This document shows positions 1-9,146 of a stretch of 64,000 nucleotides of DNA, piece after piece. The position numbers and the translations under genes are program-made. Origin of the DNA: Acinetobacter johnsonii CIP 64.6 (GTDB lineage: Bacteria > Pseudomonadota > Gammaproteobacteria > Pseudomonadales > Moraxellaceae). Numbering within the stretch: the first letter of the stretch is position 1; every line of letters begins with the position of its first letter. The notes under the pieces are model-generated. The model was given only the letters and a program-made list of their open reading frames with translations, did not search any database and was not told the origin of the DNA. The DNA is taken from the NCBI RefSeq assembly GCF_000368045.1, contig NZ_KB849230.1, positions 135,124 to 199,123 on the forward strand. Direction: 5' to 3'.

Positions 1-78
1 TTGAAACCACACATGACACGGGAGGAAAACTTCCGTTCGCAGATTAAAGCTATACCGTGTTTGACTTTTTCAGGATGA
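1..78 (+). other. Possible 3' end of an upstream gene
   Basis: Frame 1 is open from the left edge to a TGA at 76-78, giving a 25-residue C-terminal tail with no family I recognise. The stop overlaps an ATG at 75 (ATGA), an arrangement typical of coupled genes. In Acinetobacter a lipase-specific foldase often adjoins the lipase gene, but this tail is too short to assign. An open stretch of this length could also occur by chance. Confidence 0.25.
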
Positions 79-83
79 AAAAA

Positions 84-1118
84 ATGTTTATAACGAAAAG
101 AATGATACAAACAATGTCACTCGTAGGTCTGGTTACCAGCCTTGGACTCAGCGCAACTACAGCCACAGCTGGATTACAGACGGTGACTGCAAGCGTAAAA
201 AGTAATTATGCTCAAACCAAATATCCATTGCTATTTACCCATGGCATGTTTGGGTTCAGCCGAGTGGGCGTTGCCGAACTTGGACTGGATTACTGGTATC
301 AAATTTTACCCGACTTGGCTCGAAATGGTGCGACCACCTTTGCAGCACAAATTTCCCCGCTTGAGTCTACTGAAGTACGAGGTGAACAGTTACTACAACA
401 AGTTGAAGAGGTCATCGCCCTGACAGGCAAGCCCAAGGTTAATTTGATTGGACATAGTCATGGTGGACCAACCATTCGCTATGTAGAAGCAGTTAAACCG
501 CAATATGTGGCCTCACTGACAGGTGTGGGAGCAACATTTAGAGGTTCAAAAGTGGCAGACCAGCTTCTTGCCAATCAAGGTGGAACACAACTGCTCAGCC
601 TAGCGGCTGATTATATTATTGGTCCTATGCTTGCTTATGGGCAAAGTAACCCTGCATTAAAAAGCAATTTAACAGCATCACTCACCTCAATTAGTGAGCA
701 AGGTTCCCGTGTTTTTAATCAGAAATATCCAACAACAGCACTGGCTTCAGACTGTAACAAGAGCGGTGCAACATCCAGCAATGGCGTGTATTACTATTCG
801 TGGACAGGCACGTCTCAAGTCACGAACATTCTCGATGTTGCAGATAGTGCGATCTCACTGTTGGGGCCTTTGGCCTATGGACATTTAGACAATGATGGTT
901 TAGTGGCACGCTGTAGTACACACTTCGGTAAAGTCATCCGCGATAACTATGACTGGAATCATTTAGATGAGGTCAACCAAGTTATGGGACTACGTGGACT
1001 ATTTAGCGCAGACCCTGTTGATGTCTATCGCCAACATGCCAATCGCTTAAAAAAATGCAAGGACTCTAGTTCTGTTTTTCCCTTCGAATCTTTAACGTTT
1101 CGGAGGGATGCCTCCTAG
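84..1118 (+). CDS. Secreted triacylglycerol lipase, copy 1, with altered C-terminus
   Basis: Alpha/beta-hydrolase lipase of the Pseudomonas/Burkholderia family I type. It hydrolyses triacylglycerols outside the cell, usually after type II secretion and with help from a lipase foldase. A signal peptide is followed by the oxyanion-hole THGM segment and the nucleophile elbow GHSHGG. Near the C-terminus come the NDGLV segment (catalytic Asp), a WNHLD segment (catalytic His) and two cysteines that probably form the family disulfide. I chose ATG 84 because AGGA sits 8 bases upstream; ATG 75 and GTG 57 are in frame. The family ending HANRLK-x-x-GL is lost: a run of seven A at 1049-1055 shifts the frame, replacing the last few residues with about 18 unrelated ones. 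With eight A the gene would stop at 1067-1069. It is a tandem paralogue of the next gene. Confidence 0.88.
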   Translation: MFITKRMIQTMSLVGLVTSLGLSATTATAGLQTVTASVKSNYAQTKYPLLFTHGMFGFSRVGVAELGLDYWYQILPDLARNGATTFAAQISPLESTEVRGEQLLQQVEEVIALTGKPKVNLIGHSHGGPTIRYVEAVKPQYVASLTGVGATFRGSKVADQLLANQGGTQLLSLAADYIIGPMLAYGQSNPALKSNLTASLTSISEQGSRVFNQKYPTTALASDCNKSGATSSNGVYYYSWTGTSQVTNILDVADSAISLLGPLAYGHLDNDGLVARCSTHFGKVIRDNYDWNHLDEVNQVMGLRGLFSADPVDVYRQHANRLKKCKDSSSVFPFESLTFRRDAS

Positions 1119-1242
1119 AATTATCCAGTTACAAACTGTATTTAATTTAATCGGATTTCTCTACACTCCTCCTCCCTCACCTTTATACTCATTTTTGACA
1201 ACTTAAATTGTCGTCATAAAAAATAAAAAACGAGGATGATCA

Positions 1243-2214
1243 ATGAAATATGGATTATTGATAGCTGGACTGCTGTCGACCTGCACACTTGCTGCTACAC
1301 AAACGCAAGCAGCTGCTTCACAAATTAAATCAAACTACGTTGCCTCTAATTATGCAAAGACCAAATACCCTTTGGTTTTTGCACATGGTATGGGTGGCTG
1401 GATTCGAGCAGGAACCGATGAACTTGGTGTGGATTACTGGTATCAAATCTTGCCAGATTTAGCCCGTAACGGTGCAAACGCATGGGCAACACGCGTTTCT
1501 CCATTCAACACATCTGAAGTTCGTGGTGAACAACTGCTGCAACAAGTTGATGAAATCTTAGCGATTACAGAAGCACCCAAAGTCAATTTGCTTGGTCATA
1601 GTCACGGCGGACATAGTATTGCCTATGTCTCAAATGTTATGCCCAATAAAATCGCGTCTGCAACAGCCATTTCTAGTCCTTTAAAAGGCTCTCCTGTGGC
1701 GGATTTGATTATTTCCGCGCAAGGTACGCCGCTAGAACAACCGCTGGTAGGCTTAATCAACTTTGGGTCCAAGGCTATTGTTTGGGCACAACAGCAAGAT
1801 CCGAACTCACTCCCACATGATGCACTCGGTGCTGGTAAAAGTTTAAGTCAAGCTGGTTCTAAAGCTTTTGCACAGAAATATCCACTGGGTATGCCAAAAA
1901 CAAGCTGTGGTGAAGGCTTAGCGAAAGAAAATGGAGTTTATTTTTACTCTTTCTCTGGCAAGTCAACATTAACCAATATTCTTGATCCAGACTCATTATT
2001 GGGTGCGACAGGCTTACTCATGCAAGCGCCCAATGATAATGATGGCTTAGTCTCACGTTGTAGTGCCAAATATGGTAAGACCGTGCGCGATAACTATAAT
2101 TGGAACCATTTAGATGTGATTAACCAGTTCTTTGGTCTACGTTCTATTTTTGCTCCAGACCCTGTGGATGTTTATCGTCAACACGCCAACCGTTTGAAGC
2201 TTCAAGGACTCTAA
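1243..2214 (+). CDS. Secreted triacylglycerol lipase, copy 2
   Basis: A 323-residue extracellular lipase, clearly paralogous to the preceding gene. Visible parts are a signal peptide (about residues 1-24), the AHGMGG oxyanion-hole segment (47-52), the GHSHGG elbow with nucleophile Ser120, the NDGLVSRC segment carrying the catalytic Asp and a disulfide Cys, and WNHLD with the catalytic His. It ends in the family-typical HANRLKLQGL, so this copy keeps the native C-terminus its neighbour has lost. A GAGG about 9 bases upstream supports ATG 1243. The 124-base gap to copy 1 has no obvious terminator. Folding in this family normally needs a dedicated foldase, which is not in the window. Confidence 0.93.
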   Translation: MKYGLLIAGLLSTCTLAATQTQAAASQIKSNYVASNYAKTKYPLVFAHGMGGWIRAGTDELGVDYWYQILPDLARNGANAWATRVSPFNTSEVRGEQLLQQVDEILAITEAPKVNLLGHSHGGHSIAYVSNVMPNKIASATAISSPLKGSPVADLIISAQGTPLEQPLVGLINFGSKAIVWAQQQDPNSLPHDALGAGKSLSQAGSKAFAQKYPLGMPKTSCGEGLAKENGVYFYSFSGKSTLTNILDPDSLLGATGLLMQAPNDNDGLVSRCSAKYGKTVRDNYNWNHLDVINQFFGLRSIFAPDPVDVYRQHANRLKLQGL

Positions 2215-2225
2215 AATTTAGGCAT

Positions 2226-2254
2226 AAAAAATGCGCCATTGGGCGCATTTTTTA
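2226..2254. terminator. Bidirectional terminator between lipase 2 and rplS
   Basis: Perfect stem ATGCGCC/GGGCGCAT with an A run before and a T run after. It lies between convergent genes, so it can end transcription from both sides. Confidence 0.9.
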
Positions 2255-2272
2255 CTCGTGTAAAACTTAAAA

Positions 2273-2647
2273 TTAAGCTTTAACTTTACGAGCTGGTAAC
2301 TTTTCACGAATACGTGCAGCTTTACCAGACAATTCACGTAGGTAGTAAAGTTTAGCACGACGAACGTCACCACGACGTTTCACTTCGATTTTAGCAACGA
2401 TTGGAGAGTGAGTTTGGAAAACACGCTCAACACCAACACCGCTAGAAATTTTACGTACTGTGAACGCAGAGTTCAAGCCACGGTTTTTCTTCGCGATTAC
2501 AACACCTTCAAATGCCTGAAGACGCTCACGGTCACCCTCTTTTACTTTAACCTGAACGATAACTGTATCGCCTGGTGCAAAAGCTGGGATGTCTTGTTTA
2601 AGCTGTGCATTTTCAACAGCTTGTACTAAAGGATGCTTACCGCTCAT
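2273..2647 (-). CDS. rplS: 50S ribosomal protein L19
   Basis: Large-subunit ribosomal protein at the 30S-50S interface. Its 124 residues are close to the usual 115-120. It opens with HPLVQAVENAQLK and contains GDTVIVQVKVKEGDRERLQAFEGVVIA and the basic C-terminal RRAKLYYLRELSGKAARI region typical of L19. It is the last gene of the conserved rpsP-rimM-trmD-rplS operon, about 140 bases after trmD. That interval shows no clear terminator. Confidence 0.98.
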   Translation of the reverse strand: MSGKHPLVQAVENAQLKQDIPAFAPGDTVIVQVKVKEGDRERLQAFEGVVIAKKNRGLNSAFTVRKISSGVGVERVFQTHSPIVAKIEVKRRGDVRRAKLYYLRELSGKAARIREKLPARKVKA

Positions 2648-2787
2648 GGGGTATCTCCAATATGTGCGGGTCAGAAGAGGTCTGATATCCGCTGGGTATA
2701 GAGGCTAAATCGCATAGACCCGATTATCTTTCTCTTTATGCTTGACCACTTCAATGCACAAAGAGCCTATTAAAAGAATACTCTGAA

Positions 2788-3528
2788 TTAAGTATTCAAA
2801 TCTGTTAGCCATTTCTTTTGCTGCTTCGTCAACTCCACATGTTCCACCAACTCAGGTCGGCGTTGTTGTGTTCGTTGATAACGCTGCAAAAACCGCCATT
2901 TCTCAATATTGGCATGATGTCCCGACTTTAAGACTTCAGGGACATCCAAACCTTCAAAATGGTCTGGCTTGGTATATTGTGGGCAGTCCAAAAGACCATC
3001 CACAAATGAGTCTTGCACATGAGACTGTTCATCAGACATTGCACCCGGAAGTCTCCGAATAATACTGTCTAATAAAACCATCGCAGGAAGCTCACCACCC
3101 GATAAAACGTAATCCCCTATCGACCATTCCTGATCAACATATTTTTGGATCAAACGTTCATCGACCCCTTCATAACGACCACACAATACAATCAATCCAT
3201 CATAGTCGACAAACTGTTGTACTGCAGGCTCATTTAAGGTTTTTCCTTGCGGTGACATATACACCACAGGAACATGAACTGCACCTGCTTGCATGGCAAG
3301 CTCTTTGGCATGTTGAATTGCTTTTGCCAAAGGCTCAGCCATCATCACCATACCTGGACCACCACCAAATGGACGTTCATCCACTCGTTTGTAGTTGCCC
3401 TCAGCATAATCACGAGGATTAATACAAGTCACTTGTACTAAATCACTTTTTGCTGCACGCCCGCTAATACCGTAGGCTGTAATCGCTTCAAACATTTCAG
3501 GAAAAAGCGTAATGACTGCAAAAAACAT
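2788..3528 (-). CDS. trmD: tRNA (guanine-37-N1)-methyltransferase TrmD
   Basis: SAM-dependent SPOUT-class methyltransferase that makes m1G37 next to the anticodon and so prevents +1 frameshifting. The trefoil-knot signatures LCGRYEGVDERLI and WSIGDYVLSGGE are present, and the 246 residues match the family. The start is ATG 3528 (MFFAVITLFPEMF), preceded by a G-rich ribosome binding site; an in-frame TTG at 3549 would add seven unlikely residues. It follows rimM by 27 bases. Confidence 0.97.
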   Translation of the reverse strand: MFFAVITLFPEMFEAITAYGISGRAAKSDLVQVTCINPRDYAEGNYKRVDERPFGGGPGMVMMAEPLAKAIQHAKELAMQAGAVHVPVVYMSPQGKTLNEPAVQQFVDYDGLIVLCGRYEGVDERLIQKYVDQEWSIGDYVLSGGELPAMVLLDSIIRRLPGAMSDEQSHVQDSFVDGLLDCPQYTKPDHFEGLDVPEVLKSGHHANIEKWRFLQRYQRTQQRRPELVEHVELTKQQKKWLTDLNT

Positions 3529-3555
3529 CGCAGACCCCCGTATTTCCAAAAATAA

Positions 3556-4104
3556 TTAGTAATCTACGCCCCAATTCACGTAGATACGACCAGCTTCGAG
3601 ATCAACGCGTTGTACCACATCTTTATGCCATGGAATCATGCGCTCTTCAGCATCAATGCTGTCTGGTGTTGCGTGAACCACCATCACATCATTGGCACCT
3701 GTCTCAAACATTTCATGGATTTTTCCGAGATTTACTTCTTGTTCTTCATCATCCAAACCTAACACTGTTAAGCCTTTCAAATCTGACCAGTAAAACTCAT
3801 CCATTCCTGCTTTAGGAAGTTGCGCTTTTGAAATCCAGACATTTGCGCCAACTAAGTTTTCTGCACCCGTGCGATCATTCACGCCTTTTAACGCAACAAC
3901 TAAGCCTTTGCCATGTGGTTTCCAACGTTTTACATCGACTATTTGCCAACCTGCCTTGGTCTCAATGTACCAAGGGAGGTAGTCAAATATATTGCTCATG
4001 GGTTCAGTATTGGAGTAAACCCAGAGCCACCCATTCAGTCCATAAGCTGAACGTAACTGTCCAATCTGAATACGATCTTCGGGTACATTCTGTGTTGGTG
4101 TCAT
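3556..4104 (-). CDS. rimM: Ribosome maturation factor RimM
   Basis: 16S rRNA processing factor that binds ribosomal protein S19 and helps 30S head assembly. Its 182 residues comprise an N-terminal RimM barrel (IGQLRSAYGLNGWLWVYSNTEP), a linker, and a C-terminal PRC-barrel-like domain with EFYWSDLKGLTVLGL and the conserved late segment EERMIPWHKDVV. It sits between rpsP and trmD as in most proteobacteria. A TAGGT ribosome binding site precedes ATG 4104. Confidence 0.96.
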   Translation of the reverse strand: MTPTQNVPEDRIQIGQLRSAYGLNGWLWVYSNTEPMSNIFDYLPWYIETKAGWQIVDVKRWKPHGKGLVVALKGVNDRTGAENLVGANVWISKAQLPKAGMDEFYWSDLKGLTVLGLDDEEQEVNLGKIHEMFETGANDVMVVHATPDSIDAEERMIPWHKDVVQRVDLEAGRIYVNWGVDY

Positions 4105-4123
4105 GGGCTACCTACTACAATAC

Positions 4124-4381
4124 TTATGCAGTAGTCGCAGCTTTTTTAGCTTGAGCAGCTAAAGAAGCAACACGTTCAGAAGGCTGAGCACCTTGTGAAA
4201 TCCAGTGTGCAAAACGGTCAGCATCTAAACGAACTTTTTCCGCCTGACCTTGTGCAGTTGGGTTAAAGAAACCAATACGTTCGATGAAACGACCATCACG
4301 TGCATTGCGGCTATCAGTTACAACGATTTGATAGAATGGACGTTTTTTTGCACCACCGCGCGCTAAACGAATAACAACCAT
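4124..4381 (-). CDS. rpsP: 30S ribosomal protein S16
   Basis: Small-subunit ribosomal protein of 85 residues. The family N-terminus MVVIRLARGGAKKRPFYQIVV is complete, followed by DSRNARDGRFIERIGFFNP. The frame stays open 18 codons upstream, but ATG 4381 with AAGG 8 bases upstream is the S16 start. It is the first gene of the rpsP-rimM-trmD-rplS operon, with its promoter expected in 4382-4525. Confidence 0.97.
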   Translation of the reverse strand: MVVIRLARGGAKKRPFYQIVVTDSRNARDGRFIERIGFFNPTAQGQAEKVRLDADRFAHWISQGAQPSERVASLAAQAKKAATTA

Positions 4382-4525
4382 GAGAACAACCTTATAATTT
4401 TTACGGATTATCCTTGCGCCGACCATCGGCAACACTTCAAACCCCTTTCATAGAGGGCAGTATTTTACGTTATTTTTGTTTTGATTGAAAGTAAATAATC
4501 TGTTTATCTACAGGTTTGAATTTAT

Positions 4526-4951
4526 TTAGCGTCCGTCCCAGTTGGAGGTGGCTGAGGGAACGCAATCTGTAGTTGTTTTAGTCCAACACTTCCTTCCCTG
4601 ACTATCTAAAATTACACTTCCATTACCCACCTGAACAGTACCAGATTTAGGTTCTGCAGTTAACGTATAAGTTTGACCATTCGGGACCAGTGTAATGCTA
4701 TAAACAGGATTAGATGTTGGGTAATCCTTTGTAGTTGCACCATTATCCAGTGTTGCGCTGGTATAGTTATGGTTGATAACGTAATAACTCTGTAGACGTT
4801 GTGCAATTTGCATCATTTCACCTTGCACATCTGCCCGATTGGTACGGATTTTGTACTGTGTGTAAGATGGATAAGCAATTGCTGCCAAGATGCCAATAAT
4901 TGCGACAACAATCATTAATTCAATTAGATTAAATCCTTTTTGTAACCACAT
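4526..4951 (-). CDS. Type IV pilus minor pilin (PilE/ComF-like)
   Basis: Small pilin with prepilin leader MWLQKG, then F-N-L-I-E-L and a hydrophobic helix (MIVVAIIGILAAIAYPSYTQY), cleaved and N-methylated by PilD. Glu5 of the mature protein is present. The body is a short globular domain with two cysteines near the C-terminus. ATG 4951 overlaps the previous gene's stop (TAATG), so ten upstream in-frame codons are not used. It is the last gene of the minor pilin operon. By position it may correspond to A. baylyi ComF, needed for natural transformation; that equivalence is inferred. Bases 4905-4924 are identical to the site where the pilA-splitting element inserted. Confidence 0.9.
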   Translation of the reverse strand: MWLQKGFNLIELMIVVAIIGILAAIAYPSYTQYKIRTNRADVQGEMMQIAQRLQSYYVINHNYTSATLDNGATTKDYPTSNPVYSITLVPNGQTYTLTAEPKSGTVQVGNGSVILDSQGRKCWTKTTTDCVPSATSNWDGR

Positions 4952-5532
4952 TACCAAGTCTCCACACCACTGGTTCCACAATCACCATAATTTGTTATTG
5001 TATTTTTAGTCATACAACGTAGACCATTACCTCTCAGTAATAAATCATAATTTTGAGGATCTTTCGGAAAACCACTGGTAGCGGCACATCCCCCTACTTT
5101 ACAGCGCTCTACTTTTATTGCCCAATTTAAACCTTTAACTGACTGGGAATCTGCGGTTTCAACCCCCCCACTTTTTACAACAGTTAAAGGCTTTTTAGTA
5201 TCGCTTGTCGGAGTACTCAAATCAGCATCTACCAGAGTTAAAACATATTTACCATCTGCTGCTGCTGAACCAACAGGAAGATACAAGGTTCCCGTAGAAT
5301 TATTATAAGAGCTATAGATATAACTTGCGTCGAAGCCCTTATAACTGAAATTCTTGGATTTAAAGCGTTCTAGTTCGCTGGCTATACGCAAGGCCTCCTG
5401 TTTCGCAATCGCCAAATCCTGTTTTCGCATATATTGTTGATAACTTGGAATAGCAATTGCTAGTAGAATTGCCATCATCACTAAAACAATCATCAATTCG
5501 ATCAGGGTAAAACCATAATTTTTTTTCATCAT
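4951..5532 (-). CDS. Type IV pilus minor pilin (PilE/ComE-like)
   Basis: Minor pilin of 193 residues. Prepilin leader MMKKNYG precedes FTLIELMIVLVMMAILLAIAIPSYQQYM, with Glu5 retained, then a globular domain with four cysteines in its C-terminal half (ERCKVGGCAAT and RCMTK...GDCG). It begins 6 bases after pilY1 and is coupled to the next pilin by TAATG. It probably joins the PilVWX/FimU priming complex at the pilus tip. A ComE equivalence is suggested by position after the comC-like gene. Confidence 0.88.
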   Translation of the reverse strand: MMKKNYGFTLIELMIVLVMMAILLAIAIPSYQQYMRKQDLAIAKQEALRIASELERFKSKNFSYKGFDASYIYSSYNNSTGTLYLPVGSAAADGKYVLTLVDADLSTPTSDTKKPLTVVKSGGVETADSQSVKGLNWAIKVERCKVGGCAATSGFPKDPQNYDLLLRGNGLRCMTKNTITNYGDCGTSGVETW

Positions 5533-5538
5533 TCTTAC

Positions 5539-8500
5539 CTACCGAGTTTCATACCAACGTAACTGTCTAAGTTTCGCTGTGGTGGTAAACTCCTGACATT
5601 CAGGTAAATTTGGGGTAGTGGTACAATTGAGCGTGTTAGGGCGGTTTACAATCAACCCAGTATTATTGGCACTACTACGTCCTTGACCTAAACCAGCACC
5701 CAAAATACCCGCACCAAGTTTTACGCTATTCGGCACCCCAGATGTGGTTGTATTAAATGGACATTTTCCTGTAGGCAAACAGAACTGATAGACATAGCTG
5801 TCACCTTTGACACCTGCACCACACGAACCACCAATACCTGTACCATCACGATGAAACACATTGACATACAACATGCCATCTAAGGCATATAGCTCATTCA
5901 TTCCTTTATAAGCACCTGCAGTACTTGAATAGGTATATTTCCAACCGCTATTTCCATTAATTGCAACACCTGTACTCATGTTACTGTTTAAGGAAGACAG
6001 CGCAGTCCGGGTGGTTAATGTTGGCGTACCATAAAGATCCATTTTTGCAACGTCTTTATCATAAGCCACAAATACGCCATCTACTGCACTGGTTGCTGAA
6101 CCCGCCTGATTCGTGCCAGCCGCCCCAACCAATGGTGAACTGCGATTACCTGAGCTAAACGCAACGGCAGCAACATAGCCATCATCGCTGTCATGTATAG
6201 ACACACTTGGCATTTCATAGAAGCGAGGGCTTGCCCCACCTGTTGCATGTTCATCAAATAAGCGTACAACACGTTTCGCAAAATTCGCTTTTTTCGCACT
6301 TGCATCCGCCCCAGTCGCCGCATTATTTAAGTCAACACGGAATCCCTGTCCACCCAAATCACCAAAGTACAAATTATCTACCAAACCATCACTATCACGA
6401 TCAATCGCATTGATCTGACTGACAACACTGTATTTCATGTTAATAGTAGCTGCACTTGCATTGGTAAATGCTTCTGCTCCACCTGCTGCTGTTGCATTGG
6501 CACTCGTCCACCACAGTAAGTCGCCATTATTGGCATCAAACATATAGACACCCGCACCACCACCTGTGGTGGTATTTTGGTCATATGCTGCATTTTCATA
6601 ACCAGGGTCATAACCCCCACCCACAAACATGACTAGTTTTTTCACTCCACCAAAATTCACATAAGCAATGGTCGGTTTAGACCAGCTTTGTCCCATATAG
6701 CTTAGAGCGGTTACACCTGTAGTTGTGGAACTTGATTTATAAATTTTTGAGTTGGCTGGGTCGATGTGAAATTTGAGCTCTGGATTATCTAAGTCAGATA
6801 AATTCAAGGCGTAATAACTTTTGCCTCCCATACGCAAACCACCATAGACCCACTGCAAACCTTTAATGGCAATATCATCACCACTGGCATTTTGTGCAAC
6901 ACGACCTGAATCCTTCACGGTCAATGTTCCATCTGCTTTTGCAACATACTGGGTATAAGCCGTCCACGGTGCATCTATACCGTAGAACAGGTTATTTTTG
7001 CCCAAGGTACTACTGGTTTCAGATAGAAAAGCATTCTTTTGATTTTGCATCATTTCATTTGGTGCAAAGGCAAATACTTCCTTACCACGATCAGCATCAG
7101 TTGCATTTTTGCCTGCCCGTACGACATGCAATAATCCTTGTGTAGTACCGAATAATAAGTAATCGTCACGATCAGTGGTGTCAATGGTGCCAGAAGTGTA
7201 TGAAATTTTACCTGACTGGGTCAGCAAGATAGGAGTGGAGTGCATAACCGAACCGACCTGACGTAGTTCAGGTTTGGTTATAAGATCGGCTAAAGTCACC
7301 GTTCCTGTTTCAGCAACATTGTAACCAAGCAAGTTCAACCAATAATTTTTATCTGGGTCGTTCACAAACAATGCCGTGCTACCTGTACCAAATAGCGTCG
7401 CCACATTGACTTTTTTCAGTGAACCGATTTCACTTGCTGCATACGGAGCCGCAGTACCTGTAATTTCACGATTGGTATAAATAGTACGGTTTGCAACTTG
7501 CTCATTCGCAGCATTAGTGCCTATGCCTAAGGGCAATTGTCCTTTCATGCCCTCGTCAGTCCAAAGCCCTTTGGCGGCTGCGTCAAGCGAACCATCTGCC
7601 TTAATTAAGCGAATAGTTTTGCTTGCATTATATAGTTCACCGTTAAAAATATGATATTTATTCATATTCCCAACCCAAAGCTGGGTCGATTCCTGCGGTT
7701 TCGGCACAAATGAAGCGTAATAACCATAAGGTTGGATACGCAATGGATTCAAAGCATCTTGAGGAAGTGTTGGAGAACCCGTTGCTACCGCAGGAATTTC
7801 AACTTCGATTTCATTTAAAAAGCCTTTAACACTATTCACCACATCTTCTGAGCTACTACCAGAATACCACCCACCACCGCCTTCAACCCCCCACAGTGCG
7901 GCATTCTTTTGATTGGAGCTCGCACTGGAAGCATTAATCGATGTCACATTATCCGCAATACTTTTTGTCTTATCATATGACGGCACACTGTTAAAGTTTT
8001 TACCAAAACCAACAACAGCTGTTTTAATTGCCACACCTTTAGGATTGTTCCCATTAAGTAAATAATTTTTTGCAAGATTACGAACACAATCCCATGTTCC
8101 AGCCGAACTGTCACTAGTACTACAGCTAAATGAGCTTCCTGTACTTCCCAAGGCACTTTGAATCAACTCTTGCGCATTCGTATGTTGATAAGGATCACCA
8201 TCGGTTAATACATACACACCTTGTCCATTACACTGTTTATCCGCTTCTGCCTGCGTCATGGATGATGGCGCCGCATAATATCCTGTTCGAGTGGTGTCAT
8301 AAGCATCTGGATTAGCAAAATTATACCCGCTTGAAGCACGCCCCTGAGTTGTCTCACCCAGCAAATAAGCTATTGTTTCAGCATACGAACGTGCAGTTGG
8401 CGTATTCGTCACCGCTGCAAGACTGGCAATTTTCTGTGCTAAATATTTACGTTGAGTGATCGAAACACCATCCACCGTAATCGTTGCATCTAGTCGTCGT

Positions 8501-9129
8501 GCAGGCACTGCAATATTACCAATATTATCCCAATCCGACTCACTACCACCACGCGCACTTTTATATTCACCCGTTTTACCATAAGCCAAACTATTCATAT
8601 TAGTTTGATTTCTCATAGGTGAGCTAGACTGTGTTCCATCCCAAAGCAACCGACCATCGGACTCTGTAGGATCGATTAACAGCGGATTCCGAACCCAGCC
8701 TAGCGTTGATAAACCAATGATATTATTATCAGGTAAGGCGGTTATGCCTTTACTAGTATTTCCAAATAACAAATCCATCATACCGTCCTTAACGCGGGTA
8801 ATACGATCTGGATATTGGGTAGTTACCCCTCCACTGGTCACCTCGCACCACTGCCTTCTATAGGTTGGAGCATCTGCATGCGGATTAATTTTTTGCAGCG
8901 CATACTTTTTTACACTTTGGTTCGGTGCATCACATGCACTTTGACCACCATAAGACATATAGTCCATACTCCCTGAAATATCGATCAGCATCATCAGGGT
9001 AATCGTGCTTGGCTTGGCATTTTGATAGATCTCGATATCACTCGCCCGAGAGACACTACTACAAACCATCATCGTCATCAGCGCCGAGACTGCCGTAGAA
9101 AGTATATTTCTTGAATTTAATGTTTTCAT
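5539..9129 (-). CDS. pilY1: Type IV pilus tip adhesin/assembly protein PilY1 (ComC-like)
   Basis: Protein of 1196 residues that sits at the pilus tip and regulates extension and retraction. An N-terminal signal peptide (about residues 1-29) is followed by a von Willebrand A domain whose MIDAS begins DISGSM at residues 50-55. The C-terminal third is a modified beta-propeller holding the calcium loop DRDSDGLVD with NLYFGDLGG near residue 910, as in Pseudomonas PilY1. The final part is Cys-rich. It lies between pilX and two further minor pilins. The A. baylyi homologue, ComC, is required for natural transformation. No frameshift was seen. Confidence 0.95.
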   Translation of the reverse strand: MKTLNSRNILSTAVSALMTMMVCSSVSRASDIEIYQNAKPSTITLMMLIDISGSMDYMSYGGQSACDAPNQSVKKYALQKINPHADAPTYRRQWCEVTSGGVTTQYPDRITRVKDGMMDLLFGNTSKGITALPDNNIIGLSTLGWVRNPLLIDPTESDGRLLWDGTQSSSPMRNQTNMNSLAYGKTGEYKSARGGSESDWDNIGNIAVPARRLDATITVDGVSITQRKYLAQKIASLAAVTNTPTARSYAETIAYLLGETTQGRASSGYNFANPDAYDTTRTGYYAAPSSMTQAEADKQCNGQGVYVLTDGDPYQHTNAQELIQSALGSTGSSFSCSTSDSSAGTWDCVRNLAKNYLLNGNNPKGVAIKTAVVGFGKNFNSVPSYDKTKSIADNVTSINASSASSNQKNAALWGVEGGGGWYSGSSSEDVVNSVKGFLNEIEVEIPAVATGSPTLPQDALNPLRIQPYGYYASFVPKPQESTQLWVGNMNKYHIFNGELYNASKTIRLIKADGSLDAAAKGLWTDEGMKGQLPLGIGTNAANEQVANRTIYTNREITGTAAPYAASEIGSLKKVNVATLFGTGSTALFVNDPDKNYWLNLLGYNVAETGTVTLADLITKPELRQVGSVMHSTPILLTQSGKISYTSGTIDTTDRDDYLLFGTTQGLLHVVRAGKNATDADRGKEVFAFAPNEMMQNQKNAFLSETSSTLGKNNLFYGIDAPWTAYTQYVAKADGTLTVKDSGRVAQNASGDDIAIKGLQWVYGGLRMGGKSYYALNLSDLDNPELKFHIDPANSKIYKSSSTTTGVTALSYMGQSWSKPTIAYVNFGGVKKLVMFVGGGYDPGYENAAYDQNTTTGGGAGVYMFDANNGDLLWWTSANATAAGGAEAFTNASAATINMKYSVVSQINAIDRDSDGLVDNLYFGDLGGQGFRVDLNNAATGADASAKKANFAKRVVRLFDEHATGGASPRFYEMPSVSIHDSDDGYVAAVAFSSGNRSSPLVGAAGTNQAGSATSAVDGVFVAYDKDVAKMDLYGTPTLTTRTALSSLNSNMSTGVAINGNSGWKYTYSSTAGAYKGMNELYALDGMLYVNVFHRDGTGIGGSCGAGVKGDSYVYQFCLPTGKCPFNTTTSGVPNSVKLGAGILGAGLGQGRSSANNTGLIVNRPNTLNCTTTPNLPECQEFTTTAKLRQLRWYETR

Positions 9130-9146
9130 TTTTTAATCCTCTTTCT

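Noticed and set aside
6081..6626. Several 60-80 codon frames inside pilY1
   Set aside because: They overlap a long, clearly conserved gene, have no ribosome binding sites and encode low-complexity peptides.
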